From Myxococcales bacterium (GTDB taxonomy: Bacteria > Myxococcota_A > Polyangia > Palsa-1104 > JAEUJZ01): a DNA stretch of 64,000 nt. The notes under the pieces are model-generated. The model was not told the DNA's origin and searched no databases. It saw nothing but the letters and a program-made list of their open reading frames with translations. Positions 8,297 to 16,500 of this stretch are shown here, one piece after another (the stretch's first letter is position 1; every line of letters starts with the position of its first letter). The translations under genes were made by a program, and so were the position numbers. Where the stretch lies: the NCBI GenBank assembly GCA_016794365.1, contig JAEUKB010000058.1, positions 1-64,000 on the forward strand, in the 5' to 3' direction.

Positions 8297-8728
8297 CTAC
8301 ACGAAGTGATAGAGCATCAGGTAGACCAGCACGCCCGTCACGGACACATACAGCCACACCGGCCACGCGTAACGAACCAGCTTGCGGTGCGCGTCGATCT
8401 GACCTTTGTTTGCCAGCCACGCTGCGCGCAGCGCCAGTGGTGGCGTCGCAGCGGCCAGCGCCATGTGCGAAAAGAGCAGCGCGAAGTACACCGCCCGCAT
8501 CGGACCGACGCCAGGGTAACGGTGGGCTCCGGTGAGATAAAAGCGGGTCAGGTAGCAGATCAGAAACACCGCCGACACCACCAGCGCGGCGACCATGCAC
8601 TTTTTGTGCGCCGCAGGCTTGTGCGCTTTGGCAAAGCCGTACCCGGCCAGCAAAAACACCGCGCTCAGGCTGTTGAGTCCGGCGTTGACTGCGGCCAGGG
8701 TTTCACCAAGTGCGTGCGAGTCGTCCAT
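8297..8728 (-). CDS. DUF420-family integral membrane protein
   Basis: A 143-residue protein with four predicted membrane segments (about 16-36, 45-66, 80-100, 118-140) and the conserved HKKCM and HRKLVRYAWPVWLYVS loops of the DUF420 family. The Bacillus member (YozB/CtaM) helps make active haem-copper oxidase, so a role in respiratory-chain assembly is plausible, but no oxidase gene lies nearby. AGAGGA sits 6-7 nt before the ATG. The gene is complete and at the family's usual length. It is transcribed away from sucA, across a 277-bp gap. Confidence 0.85.
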   Translation of the reverse strand: MDDSHALGETLAAVNAGLNSLSAVFLLAGYGFAKAHKPAAHKKCMVAALVVSAVFLICYLTRFYLTGAHRYPGVGPMRAVYFALLFSHMALAAATPPLALRAAWLANKGQIDAHRKLVRYAWPVWLYVSVTGVLVYLMLYHFV

Positions 8729-8770
8729 CGAAGTCCTCTACGGGCAGGTTGTAAGCCATGGCTCCTTGTA

Positions 8771-8790
8771 ACTTGTAAGCCGTGACAAGT
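8771..8790. promoter_or_regulatory. inverted repeat in the DUF420/sucA divergent region
   Basis: ACTTGT and ACAAGT face each other with an 8-nt spacer, and further GT/AC-rich matches lie outside the arms. Its place between two divergent genes fits an operator, but no regulator is known for it. I saw nothing else certain in 8729-9005. Confidence 0.3.
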
Positions 8791-9005
8791 TGTACGGAAG
8801 GGCGGCGCGGAGTTTGGATCAACTGCCGCTGACCTAGCAAGGGCTGTACGCAGGGGCGATGCGCTTGTTTTGCCGAGGGAAACAGCGACATCTAAGCCAG
8901 CGAGTAGCATTCCCAAACGTCAGACGTTTACCCGGACGCACCTTCCGAGTATCCTTCGGAGCAGTCGGGCCAATGCGCGAGTCGCGCCCGTGTGAGCATA
9001 TTCAA

Positions 9006-11789
9006 ATGGAAGCTTCTGACCTTAAGCTGGTGGGTCTCCTCGGGGCCAACCTGCGATACTTGGACGAGCAGTATGAGCTGCAACAAAAGTCTCCGTCAGC
9101 CGTTGAGCCCAGCTTTGCGGCGCTGTTAGACAGCGGAGACGCGGCCTTTTCAGACGAAGGCACAGCACAGGTCGGCGGCACAGGCACCTCGTTGGGGGAT
9201 CAGGGCGAGACGCTGCCGTATCGAGTCCAGAACTTGGTCGCAGCGTATCGTCGCTACGGTCACCTGGCAGCGCAGATGGATCCGCTCGGGCTCGCAGTGC
9301 CCGAAGGCAGCCCGGCGCTCGATCCAGCGACACACGGCATCAGCGACGCGGATCTGGCCAAGCCGGTGCGCGGCGTTGCGGTCGCTGGACTTCCGGCTGG
9401 ATCGACGGTGGGCGCGATCCTCAGTCACCTGCGGGCGGTCTATTGCCAGAGCATCGGTGCCGAGGTCACGCACGTTGACGATCCGGTGCGCCGCAAGTTC
9501 ATGCTGGACCGCCTGGAAGGTCGCGCCAATCGCTTTGCCCAGAGCCGCGACGAGCAGATTCACATCCTCAAGCGACTCGGTGATGCCGAAGTGCTGGAGC
9601 AGTTTCTGCACACCAAGTACGTCGGAGCCAAGCGGTTCTCCCTGGAAGGCGGACAGACGCTGATTCCGCTCCTCGACTATATGTTCCAGCTCTCGGGCGC
9701 GCGCGGTGTGTCGCAGATCGTGATCGGCATGGCGCACCGAGGACGGCTCAACGTGCTGGCGAACCTGCTCGGCAAGAGCCCGCGCCAGCTCTTCGCGGAG
9801 TTTGAAGACATCCAAGCCGAGACAGTCATGGGCTCGGGCGATGTCAAGTACCACATGGGTTACTCGACGGATGTGGTGAATCGCAACGGCCAAAGCCAGC
9901 ACCTGTCGCTCGCGTTTAACCCAAGTCACTTGGAAGCGGTCAATCCGGTCGTGGTCGGTCGCGTGCGAGCCAAGCAGCAGCGCATTTCCGACGACAAGCG
10001 ATGTTCGGTGCTGGGCGTGCTGGTTCACGGCGATGCGGCGTTTGCCGGGCAAGGGCTCGTCACCGAGACGCTGAGCCTGTCGGGACTTCCCGCCTACTGC
10101 ACCGGCGGAACCTTCCACGTCATCGTCAACAACCAGATCGGCTTTACCACCGATCCCAGTGACTCGCGGTGTACGCGCTACTGCACCGACATCGCGAAGC
10201 TGCTTCAGACGCCGATCCTGCACGTCAACGGCCACGATCCCGAAGCGGTCATCCACGCCGTCGAGCTGTTGCTGGAATACCAGCACGAGTTCGGCTGTGA
10301 CGTGATCCTCGACATGGTCTGCTACCGTCGCTACGGTCACAACGAATCCGACGAGCCGGGCTTTACCCAGCCGCTGATGTATCAGCGCATTGAAAAGCTG
10401 TCGTCGGTGCGCTCGCTGTATGCCCAGAGCCTGGCGAATCGCTCGGTGCTGCCGATTGCGGAAGCAGACGCGATGGTGCAGCGCAAGCAGGCCGAGCTAG
10501 AGCTGGAGCTGGCCGCCGCCAAGTCCGCCGTGCAGCGACCCGTGGTCAACGCGGGCGATGGCGTGTGGCGACCGTATCGCGGGGGAGCGGATGCCTCGGT
10601 CGAAGACGCCGATACGCGCGTAGCGATGGATACGCTGGCGCTGCTGGCCGAGCGGCTTTCGACAGTGCCGTCGGGCTTTTCGCCGCATCCGAAGATCGAG
10701 CGGCTTTTGCATCAGCGCGCGGCGATGGGACGCGGTGAACATGGGCTCGACTGGGGCATGGCGGAGCAGCTTGCGTTTGGTTCGCTGCTCCTAGAAGGTG
10801 TGATGGTTCGTCTGACTGGACAGGACTCGCGACGAGGCACGTTCAGCCAGCGACACGCGGTGCTGACCAGCTACAAGACCGGCGAGCGCTATACGCCACT
10901 GTGCAACCTGACGAGCGATCCGACGAAGCAGGGCGTGTTCCAGGTCTACGACAGCCTGCTGTCGGAAGCGGCGGTGCTCGGCTTTGAATATGGCTTCAGC
11001 CTGGACTATCCCGACGCGCTGGTGCTGTGGGAAGCGCAGTTTGGCGACTTTGTAAACGGCGCGCAGGTGATCATCGATCAGTTCATCAGCTCGGCGGAAG
11101 ACAAGTGGCGTCGGCTGTCAGGTCTGACGATGCTGCTGCCGCATGGCTACGAAGGCCAAGGACCGGAGCACTCGAGCGCTCGCTTTGAGCGGTTTTTGCA
11201 GCTCTGCGCCGAGGACAACCTGCAAGTCGTCTATCCGACCTCACCCGCGCAGTATTTCCACTTGCTGCGTCGGCAGGTGAAGCGTCCGTGGCGCAAGCCG
11301 CTGGTGGTGATGTCGCCCAAGAGCCTGCTGCGACATCCGGCGGCGACATCGACGCTGGCCGAGCTAAGCGAAGGACAGTTCCAGTGCGTCATTGGCGACA
11401 GCAGCGTCGATGCGAAGGCGGTCACGCGCGTGATGCTGTGTACCGGCAAGGTCTATTACGATCTCGTCGAGGAGCGAAAGCGTCGTGGCGATACCCAGAC
11501 GGCGCTGTGCCGCATCGAGCAGCTCTATCCATTCCGTGCGTCGGAGCTGGTCCAGGTGCTATCGAAGTTTGCGGGCGCACGGGAGCTGGTCTGGGTGCAG
11601 GAAGAGCCAGCCAACATGGGCGCGCAGTCGTTTGTGGCACCTCGGCTGACGGCGATCCTGCCCGCAGGTGTCACGCTGCGCTGTGCAAGTCGCGTCGAGA
11701 GCGCCAGCCCGGCCACCGGCTCGTACAAAGCGCACGTCCTAGAGCACAAAAAGCTGATGGAAGAAGCGTTCGCGACGCTCAGCCACTAA
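9006..11789 (+). CDS. sucA: 2-oxoglutarate dehydrogenase E1 component
   Basis: Thiamine-diphosphate-dependent E1 of the 2-oxoglutarate dehydrogenase complex in the citric acid cycle. It decarboxylates 2-oxoglutarate and passes the succinyl group to the lipoyl arm of SucB. The 927-residue length is normal. Visible family motifs are VQNLVAAYRRYGHLAAQMDP near the N-terminus, GMAHRGRLNVLANLLGK, FNPSHLEAVNPVVVGR and RRYGHNESDEPGFTQPLMY (thiamine and metal site), and LLPHGYEGQGPEHSSARFER in the C-terminal half. The frame is open upstream to 8859, but the ATG at 9006 begins the recognisable protein (MEASDLKLVG) and is preferred. sucB follows 44 bp later, so the two form an operon. The E3 gene (lpd) is not in the window. 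Confidence 0.97.
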   Translation: MEASDLKLVGLLGANLRYLDEQYELQQKSPSAVEPSFAALLDSGDAAFSDEGTAQVGGTGTSLGDQGETLPYRVQNLVAAYRRYGHLAAQMDPLGLAVPEGSPALDPATHGISDADLAKPVRGVAVAGLPAGSTVGAILSHLRAVYCQSIGAEVTHVDDPVRRKFMLDRLEGRANRFAQSRDEQIHILKRLGDAEVLEQFLHTKYVGAKRFSLEGGQTLIPLLDYMFQLSGARGVSQIVIGMAHRGRLNVLANLLGKSPRQLFAEFEDIQAETVMGSGDVKYHMGYSTDVVNRNGQSQHLSLAFNPSHLEAVNPVVVGRVRAKQQRISDDKRCSVLGVLVHGDAAFAGQGLVTETLSLSGLPAYCTGGTFHVIVNNQIGFTTDPSDSRCTRYCTDIAKLLQTPILHVNGHDPEAVIHAVELLLEYQHEFGCDVILDMVCYRRYGHNESDEPGFTQPLMYQRIEKLSSVRSLYAQSLANRSVLPIAEADAMVQRKQAELELELAAAKSAVQRPVVNAGDGVWRPYRGGADASVEDADTRVAMDTLALLAERLSTVPSGFSPHPKIERLLHQRAAMGRGEHGLDWGMAEQLAFGSLLLEGVMVRLTGQDSRRGTFSQRHAVLTSYKTGERYTPLCNLTSDPTKQGVFQVYDSLLSEAAVLGFEYGFSLDYPDALVLWEAQFGDFVNGAQVIIDQFISSAEDKWRRLSGLTMLLPHGYEGQGPEHSSARFERFLQLCAEDNLQVVYPTSPAQYFHLLRRQVKRPWRKPLVVMSPKSLLRHPAATSTLAELSEGQFQCVIGDSSVDAKAVTRVMLCTGKVYYDLVEERKRRGDTQTALCRIEQLYPFRASELVQVLSKFAGARELVWVQEEPANMGAQSFVAPRLTAILPAGVTLRCASRVESASPATGSYKAHVLEHKKLMEEAFATLSH

Positions 11790-11833
11790 GAATGTGACGG
11801 TGCCGACCCGGTGCCGACTGAGGAAAAAGCGAC

Positions 11834-13054
11834 ATGTCGATTGAACTCATCATCCCGCCCCTTGGAGAGTCGATCTCGGAAGCTGTGGTTGCCAAGTGGC
11901 TCAAGCCCGTCGGAGCCAAGGTCAACATCGACGATCCGCTGGCCGAGCTAGAGACGGACAAAGTGACCGTGACGCTGCCCGCGCCAAGCGCTGGCGTGCT
12001 CGTCGAACAGCTTGTGCAAGTTGGGGCATCGGTTCGCGTCGGAGCCTCGATTGGACGCATTGATCCAAGCGCGCAGCCGAGTGCCGTGCCCGCCGCGCCC
12101 GCAGTAGAAGCGCCAAAGCCCGCCGCGCCCGCAGTAGAAGCGCCAAAGCCCGCCGCGCCCGCGCAGGTGGCTCAGGTGCAAGTGGCGCAGGCTCCAGCAG
12201 CGCCAGCGGCTCAGGCTCCGCGACCGGCGCTCAGCCCGACCACGCGCAAGCACCTGCGCGAGCAGGGTCTGGATCCAAGCACGGCGACTGTCGCACAGCC
12301 TGCGGCTCCGGTTCGTACGTCGAGCAGCAAGCCGCCGGTGCTGTCCGAAGGCGCTGGTCCCGAAGAAGTGGTTCCGCTGTCGCCGCTGCGCAAGCGCATT
12401 GCCGAGCGACTTGTGGACGCGCAGCACACCGCCGCGATCCTGACGACCTTTAACGAGGTCGATATGAGCTACATCATGGCGCTGCGCAGCAAGTTCCAGG
12501 ATGAGTTTGTAAAAAAGCACGGCATCAAGCTTGGCTTCATGTCGTTCTTCGTCACGGCCTGTGCCCAAGCGCTGCGAGAGTTCCCAGGTCTCAACGCCGA
12601 GATGCGCGGCGATGCCATCGTCTACAAGAAGCACTACGACTTCGGCATCGCGGTGGGCGGCGGCAAGGGCCTGGTGGTTCCGGTGCTGCGCAACGTCGAT
12701 AAGCTGACCCTGGCGGAGATCGAAAAGGGCATCGCCGAGCTGGCGCAGAAAGCCAAAGACAACAAGCTACAGCTGGCCGAGCTGTCGGGCGGGACGTTCA
12801 GCATCTCGAACGGTGGGGTCTATGGATCGATGATGAGCACGCCGCTGCTCAACATGCCGCAGACCGGCATCCTGGGCATGCACAACATCGTCCGTCGCCC
12901 GATCGCCGTCGGTGACAACATCGAGATTCGTCCGATGATGTACATCGCGCTGTCCTACGATCACCGCGTTGTGGATGGTCGGGAAGCGGTGTCCTTCCTG
13001 GTGCGCGTCAAGGATCGCTTGGAAGCGCCGGAAAAGTTGCTGCTCGGTCTGTAA
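11834..13054 (+). CDS. sucB: dihydrolipoamide succinyltransferase (E2 of 2-oxoglutarate dehydrogenase)
   Basis: E2 core of the same complex, transferring succinyl from lipoyl to CoA. It has an N-terminal lipoyl domain with the modified Lys in ELETDKVTV (K43), an Ala/Pro-rich linker containing a 30-bp duplication ([10 protein letters not shown] twice), a short peripheral-subunit-binding segment ([17 protein letters not shown]) and a C-terminal catalytic domain ending in [13 protein letters not shown] with the catalytic His (about 377) and Asp (about 381). The subunit-binding domain looks shortened, because the usual Gly-rich GTGxGGR step after the LDPS helix is missing. The stop codon is followed immediately by the 122-bp repeat at 13055, which would form the 3' end of the sucAB mRNA. 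Confidence 0.96.
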   Translation: MSIELIIPPLGESISEAVVAKWLKPVGAKVNIDDPLAELETDKVTVTLPAPSAGVLVEQLVQVGASVRVGASIGRIDPSAQPSAVPAAPAVEAPKPAAPAVEAPKPAAPAQVAQVQVAQAPAAPAAQAPRPALSPTTRKHLREQGLDPSTATVAQPAAPVRTSSSKPPVLSEGAGPEEVVPLSPLRKRIAERLVDAQHTAAILTTFNEVDMSYIMALRSKFQDEFVKKHGIKLGFMSFFVTACAQALREFPGLNAEMRGDAIVYKKHYDFGIAVGGGKGLVVPVLRNVDKLTLAEIEKGIAELAQKAKDNKLQLAELSGGTFSISNGGVYGSMMSTPLLNMPQTGILGMHNIVRRPIAVGDNIEIRPMMYIALSYDHRVVDGREAVSFLVRVKDRLEAPEKLLLGL

Positions 13055-13176
13055 GAACGCCTCACGAAACCGTTATGAGGAACCGCGATTGCAAAGAGGA
13101 GGACCGGAGCGTACGCAAGTACGTGAGGACCGACGATGCAGCAAGCGGGGTCCGCAGTAGGTTTCGTTAGGCGTTC
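13055..13176. repeat. 122-bp structured dispersed repeat, copy 1
   Basis: Starts at the first base after the sucB stop. The 17-nt ends (13055-13071 and 13160-13176) are inverted repeats matching at 16 of 17 positions, and an inner pair of arms also matches. The centre contains CGTACGCAAGTACG, a 5-bp stem closed by a GCAA (GNRA-type) loop. The second copy (17958-18079) has exactly the same length and position relative to a stop codon. Likely a mobile miniature element acting as a structured RNA or 3'-end element. Confidence 0.85.
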
Positions 13177-13698
13177 TAAGCGCCCTGCCCGCCTACGCAC
13201 GCAGCGACTCACTGCGTGCCCACAAGCCCGACAATATTACACCTTGGAAAGGACGCATATCGCGCTGCGCAGCGGCCACAATTCAGCCCGCAGCGACGTG
13301 ATGCGTCGTTTTGGAAAGCGGACGTAGACCGGGCTTCATGGCGCGTCGTCTAGCACTCTTAATTGGATGGGCTTAAGAATGCCTGTTTTTGCGGATGACT
13401 GGCTCACGGATGCTGCGCAATTGCAACCGTCCAGGGTGCGCGCCTGGTCGCATCTTGGCCCAGAAGGGACGAGTTTCTCCGCTCGATCGCCACATCGACG
13501 GACCTCTGGACCTTCGGCGAGGGGCGGATTCAGAACGACGGTGGCCGACGCTATGTGACTATGCGAATCAGCCTTATGTCTCAATCAGATGTCAATGACC
13601 GGCACCTCGGTTTGCGGCCTCGATGGTCGGTGTTGGTGATGCGGAGCCTGATTGGCCAAGCACCGGGCAGGTGCTGACGATTCGGCGGCCCAGACGAA
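13177..13698. other. no clear gene
   Basis: About 520 bp without a convincing coding region. Only short, poorly protein-like frames are present on both strands. It holds the first copy of the 32-bp direct repeat (13319-13350). A short plus-strand frame ends in FGKRT at a TAG inside that repeat, resembling the end (FADRT) of the small frame at 15503-15670. It may be the remains of a second copy of that region. Confidence 0.5.
13319..13350. repeat. 32-bp direct repeat, copy 1
   Basis: Begins CGGACGTAGACCGGGCTTCA and is identical over 32 bp to 15662-15693. The two copies bracket about 2.3 kb of small exported-protein genes. Confidence 0.85.
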
Positions 13699-14016
13699 CT
13701 ACTGTCCCGCCATTCGGCAGTCGATGGTGCAGGCTCCGTAGTCGCAACCGGACTTGGCTCGCTTCAACGCGGATTCCTTTGCCAGGCTTTTCGCTGTCCC
13801 CTTGGATGGATCGCTGCCACTGCCGATGGTCGCCTCGCACGAGGCTGGGTCTTTGGCTGGACACGTTGCCCCGCAGTGCCACTCCCCAAGCATGTCTTGG
13901 CCATCTGGGCAGCCAACCACAGCGAGCACCAACGCGACGAGCGAACTCTTAATTGGTGGCGGCAGTGCTGCGTTCCACTTTGAAGCAGCTGCACTCGGTG
14001 GGCGTACAGCGGTCAC
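13699..14016 (-). CDS. small Cys-rich exported or lipoprotein-like protein
   Basis: The reading frame has a hydrophobic run SLVALVLAVVGC (lipobox-like, Cys followed by PDGQ) and then a Cys-rich region with CGATC, a TIGSGS element and a C-x4-C-x3-C end. The start is unclear. The GTG at 14016 gives 105 residues and overlaps the upstream gene; starts closer to the hydrophobic run would be TTG or GTG. It shares a TIGxG element, an Ala/Lys helix and a terminal Cys pattern with the neighbouring 13949-14428 product, so the two look like tandem paralogues. Function unknown. Confidence 0.5.
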   Translation of the reverse strand: MTAVRPPSAAASKWNAALPPPIKSSLVALVLAVVGCPDGQDMLGEWHCGATCPAKDPASCEATIGSGSDPSKGTAKSLAKESALKRAKSGCDYGACTIDCRMAGQ

Positions 14017-14428
14017 GCTGGAGGATTTGTCGAAGGTGGTTCTTGGCATTTTCGCACGCGTCCTGCTGGTTTGGGCCATACCCAATGGTGGAGGTGAAGT
14101 CTTGCTTGTGCTTGGTGAGGCTCGCGGTCAGTGATGAGTCCGCGCAGTCCACGAAGTGACAGTCCGCGACAGCCAACCACTCCATCCCGTTGGGCGAGCG
14201 CTTGCGCTCCACATCCGAGCACTGGCTGATGTAGGTTTCCGATCGGGATGTGGCCAGCGCGCCATGCAGGGCAAAGCGCACTCGATAGCAGCGGCCCTTG
14301 TCCCAGTAGAAGTGACTCTGCCGGTCGTCCTGGCCGATCCCGAACCAGCCGATCCAAAACACAATCCCCACGCCCAGCAGTGCCGCGAGTCCGAGAAAGC
14401 CAGCCACAGGGAGTCCCAGCTTGCGCAT
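13949..14428 (-). CDS. membrane-anchored or exported small protein, paralogue of its neighbour
   Basis: A 159-residue protein with an N-terminal hydrophobic segment (about 7-30, GFLGLAALLGVGIVFWIGWF) and an extracytoplasmic part containing FYWDKGRCYRV, a Cys pair near CHFVDCAD, a TIGYG element and a terminal C-x4-C-x1-C pattern. The last 40 residues align by eye with those of the downstream product (13699-14016). No family is recognised. It is divergent from the lipoprotein gene at 14554. Confidence 0.6.
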   Translation of the reverse strand: MRKLGLPVAGFLGLAALLGVGIVFWIGWFGIGQDDRQSHFYWDKGRCYRVRFALHGALATSRSETYISQCSDVERKRSPNGMEWLAVADCHFVDCADSSLTASLTKHKQDFTSTIGYGPNQQDACENAKNHLRQILQRDRCTPTECSCFKVERSTAATN

Positions 14429-14497
14429 GCCGGGACCGTACCCAAACGGCCCTCGCAGGGCAACATCGCTCGTGACGTGGACTATAAGGTTCTACGG

Positions 14498-14526
14498 TTG
14501 ACTTGCCCTCTGCGGCTCGCAAATAT
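14498..14526 (+). promoter_or_regulatory. possible sigma-70-type promoter
   Basis: TTGACT and AAATAT are separated by 17 bp, about 28 bp before the lipoprotein start at 14554. The -35 is good and the -10 is weak. Confidence 0.3.
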
Positions 14527-14553
14527 GCGCGCTTAGTTAGACGGAGGTCTTTC

Positions 14554-14871
14554 ATGAACAAAGCTGCCTTGGCATTCCTTTTTGGTGTGCTCGGTCTGAC
14601 GAGCGCGGGCTGTCAAAAGTACGTGGCGATTCCAGACTCTGCGTCGGACCGGATCTGGATGGTCACGCAGGACGGCACCGAGGTCTTCCGCTGCTGGGAT
14701 CTCAAGAACCAGACCGGCAAGCTGATGGCGATTTGTCGTCGCGCAGAGCACGTCGGCAAGACCGAGTCCACCAAGTTCACCGAGTTTGCCGATTCGACCA
14801 ACCCTCCTCCCCACCCCGACTCCACCGAGGTTTGTACGCAGTCGGCACCGAGGGATCCCGCGCATCGTTAA
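14554..14871 (+). CDS. small lipoprotein of unknown function
   Basis: A 105-residue protein with a clean lipoprotein signal: Met-Asn-Lys start, hydrophobic core LAFLFGVLGL and lipobox TSAGC. The mature part is short, with a Trp-Met-Val strand, Cys-Trp and Cys-Arg-Arg positions, and a Pro-rich tail. The ATG at 14554 has GGAGG 7 nt upstream and fits the signal peptide better than the upstream in-frame start at 14503. Followed after 36 bp by a second lipoprotein gene. No family is recognised. Confidence 0.75.
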   Translation: MNKAALAFLFGVLGLTSAGCQKYVAIPDSASDRIWMVTQDGTEVFRCWDLKNQTGKLMAICRRAEHVGKTESTKFTEFADSTNPPPHPDSTEVCTQSAPRDPAHR

Positions 14872-14907
14872 GTCAATAGCGAGCATTGTCACAAGGAGGA
14901 GACACGG

Positions 14908-15510
14908 ATGGTACGGACGAAGGCTTTTCAGATCGCCGCCACGCTGGCGCTCACTACGACGGCGAGCTTACTTTCCGGCTGCGCGACGCGGATGACCTTG
15001 CAGCAGTATGTTCTCTCGAAGCTGCCTCGGGACAATCCAGGGTTTGTGGCTGCGCTGGAGGCCGCTAACTCGGGACAGACTGCGTTCAACCTCAATGCGG
15101 ACACCCCGATCATGGAAATCCGCGACGACTCCGAAACCCGCCGCCGACTGACCGAGCTGCTCACCAAGTCCCGCGACGCCTATCGGCGAGCGTCGTCCTA
15201 CCGATTCGAGGGCCTCTCGTCGTCCCTGCAACCCCTCAAAGACAAGGTTCAGCTGACGGATATCGAGTCCCCCAGGTCGGAGCGCGTAGCCATGCCCGGC
15301 ATGGACATCGGCTTCCGAGTCCAAGCCAACCGTGAGCGCGTGGATGTCATGTACGTCGAGAGTGCCCGTGGACTTCCTGTGCTACGCTTCGATGCCTCGA
15401 TGAATCCCACCGTCACCCGCGACTTCTATCCCTACCTCGTCGGTGACAAAGTGGATGTCGGCGGCGACATCAAACAGACCATCCGCCGCCCGTCGGGGGC
15501 GAGTGAGTAG
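14908..15510 (+). CDS. lipoprotein of unknown function
   Basis: A 200-residue protein with signal sequence and lipobox LLSGC (Cys near residue 25). The mature part has a helical stretch (ETRRRLTELLTKSRDAYRRA) and a beta-rich second half ending YLVGDKVDVGGDIKQ. AAGGAGGAG stands close before the ATG. It lies in a same-strand set with the lipoprotein upstream and a small overlapping frame downstream. No family is recognised. Confidence 0.75.
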   Translation: MVRTKAFQIAATLALTTTASLLSGCATRMTLQQYVLSKLPRDNPGFVAALEAANSGQTAFNLNADTPIMEIRDDSETRRRLTELLTKSRDAYRRASSYRFEGLSSSLQPLKDKVQLTDIESPRSERVAMPGMDIGFRVQANRERVDVMYVESARGLPVLRFDASMNPTVTRDFYPYLVGDKVDVGGDIKQTIRRPSGASE

Positions 15511-15670
15511 CGTCCGGTACCTGTCAGCGTTTGGCCTCGACAGCGACATTGCCGTACTCTACCGCGATGCAGAGGCCGGGATGGTCTATGCCGCGTTGCC
15601 GGAGCTACTGCGTGAGACACTTGGACCGAGGTGGCGCGAACAAGTTCGTCAATTCGCCGATCGGACGTAG
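15503..15670 (+). CDS. possible 55-residue protein overlapping the upstream stop
   Basis: A GTG at 15503 lies 8 bp inside the end of the preceding lipoprotein gene and opens a frame with a protein-like sequence (YLSAFGLDSDIAVLYRDAEA, then LPELLRETLGPRWREQV). It ends at a TAG inside the second 32-bp direct repeat. The overlap suggests translational coupling. No family is recognised; the size keeps confidence low. Confidence 0.4.
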   Translation: MSSVRYLSAFGLDSDIAVLYRDAEAGMVYAALPELLRETLGPRWREQVRQFADRT

Positions 15671-15693
15671 ACCGGGCTTCATGGCGCGTCGTC
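15662..15693. repeat. 32-bp direct repeat, copy 2
   Basis: Identical over 32 bp to 13319-13350. It follows the end of the small frame at 15503-15670 and precedes the selenoprotein gene. Confidence 0.85.
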
Positions 15694-15748
15694 GAGTGTG
15701 GATTTCGCGATTCCTACAGAGCCAGACAGGAGCGCGTATCAGGGGATG

Positions 15749-16363
15749 TTAGGGGGAAGCGGGTGCGCTGGAGTCATTGTTGGGAGTCCCGCTGGCTCGA
15801 TCGAGCGCTTCGAGCACCGGCTGAAGCTGGGGTCGATCGAACATCGTCTCTCCGATGTAACGCCAGGTGATGCGCCCGGTCTTGGCTTCCAGCACGAACA
15901 TGCTGGGAATCGCGATCTCGCGGCCTTGCATCTCCACGCCGAACCTGCGGATGAGCGACAGATCTGGATCGGAGACAACAGGAAAGCCCAGCCCGAGCTT
16001 TTTGGCCAGTCGCTGCGCTTCTTCCATGGGGTCCGCACTGACCGCCCACAGCGTCGCATGGCGTCGATCAAACTCTTTGAGTTGTTGTTGCAGCTGCCCG
16101 AGCTGCCTACGACAGAAGGGTCACCAGTGGCCCCGATAGAACAGGACGACGAGCGGCCCCTTTTGCAGCGCCTCCTCTGCCGACTGTCTACCCAGGTGGG
16201 AATCGGCGGAAAAGGAAGCCATGGTCATTCGGGTGCTCAGCGGCGGTGACTTCGGCTGCAAGCTGCATGCAGAGCCAGTCAGGAGCAGCGACAGCCCGAG
16301 CCCACACAGAGCCTGAGGCATCCGACGACAAATACGCGAAAATGGCAGCGGTTGCGAAGACAC
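15749..16363 (-). CDS. predicted selenocysteine-containing peroxiredoxin-like lipoprotein
   Basis: AhpC/TSA-family thiol peroxidase or oxidoreductase, probably acting outside the cytoplasm. Two frames that look like separate fragments join through an in-frame TGA at 16121-16123. Before it the protein reads GPLVVLFYRGHW and after it PFCRRQLGQLQ, so the TGA sits exactly where relatives have the reactive Cys of WCPFC, giving WUPFC (Sec81, Cys84). After it the frame runs on through LWAVSADP and FPVVSDPDLSLIRRFGV to a TAA at 15749. The GTG at 16363 is preceded by AAGGAGGAG and starts a lipoprotein signal with lipobox TGSAC. A SECIS-like hairpin follows the TGA. A nonsense mutation is the alternative but would have to hit this one codon. 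The Sec-insertion genes are not in the window. Confidence 0.85.
16090..16106 (-). promoter_or_regulatory. SECIS-like hairpin behind the TGA codon
   Basis: On the coding strand, 14 nt after the TGA, GCAGCT pairs perfectly with AGCTGC around the 5-nt loop CGGGC. Distance from the TGA to the loop (about 20 nt), stem length and a G in the first two loop positions agree with the known features of bacterial SECIS elements read by SelB. The stem is inside the coding sequence, as bacterial SECIS elements must be. Confidence 0.65.
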
Positions 16364-16500
16364 GGACTCCTCCTTCTTCACGCAGGGAAAGCGACAGACA
16401 TGGATTATCACGCCTGAAACAGTCTGGGTGATCAAGCCTGGTAACGACGTGATGATGCGATGAGCAGCAGAGCGCTACAATGCGCCAGCTCTCGTCGCCC

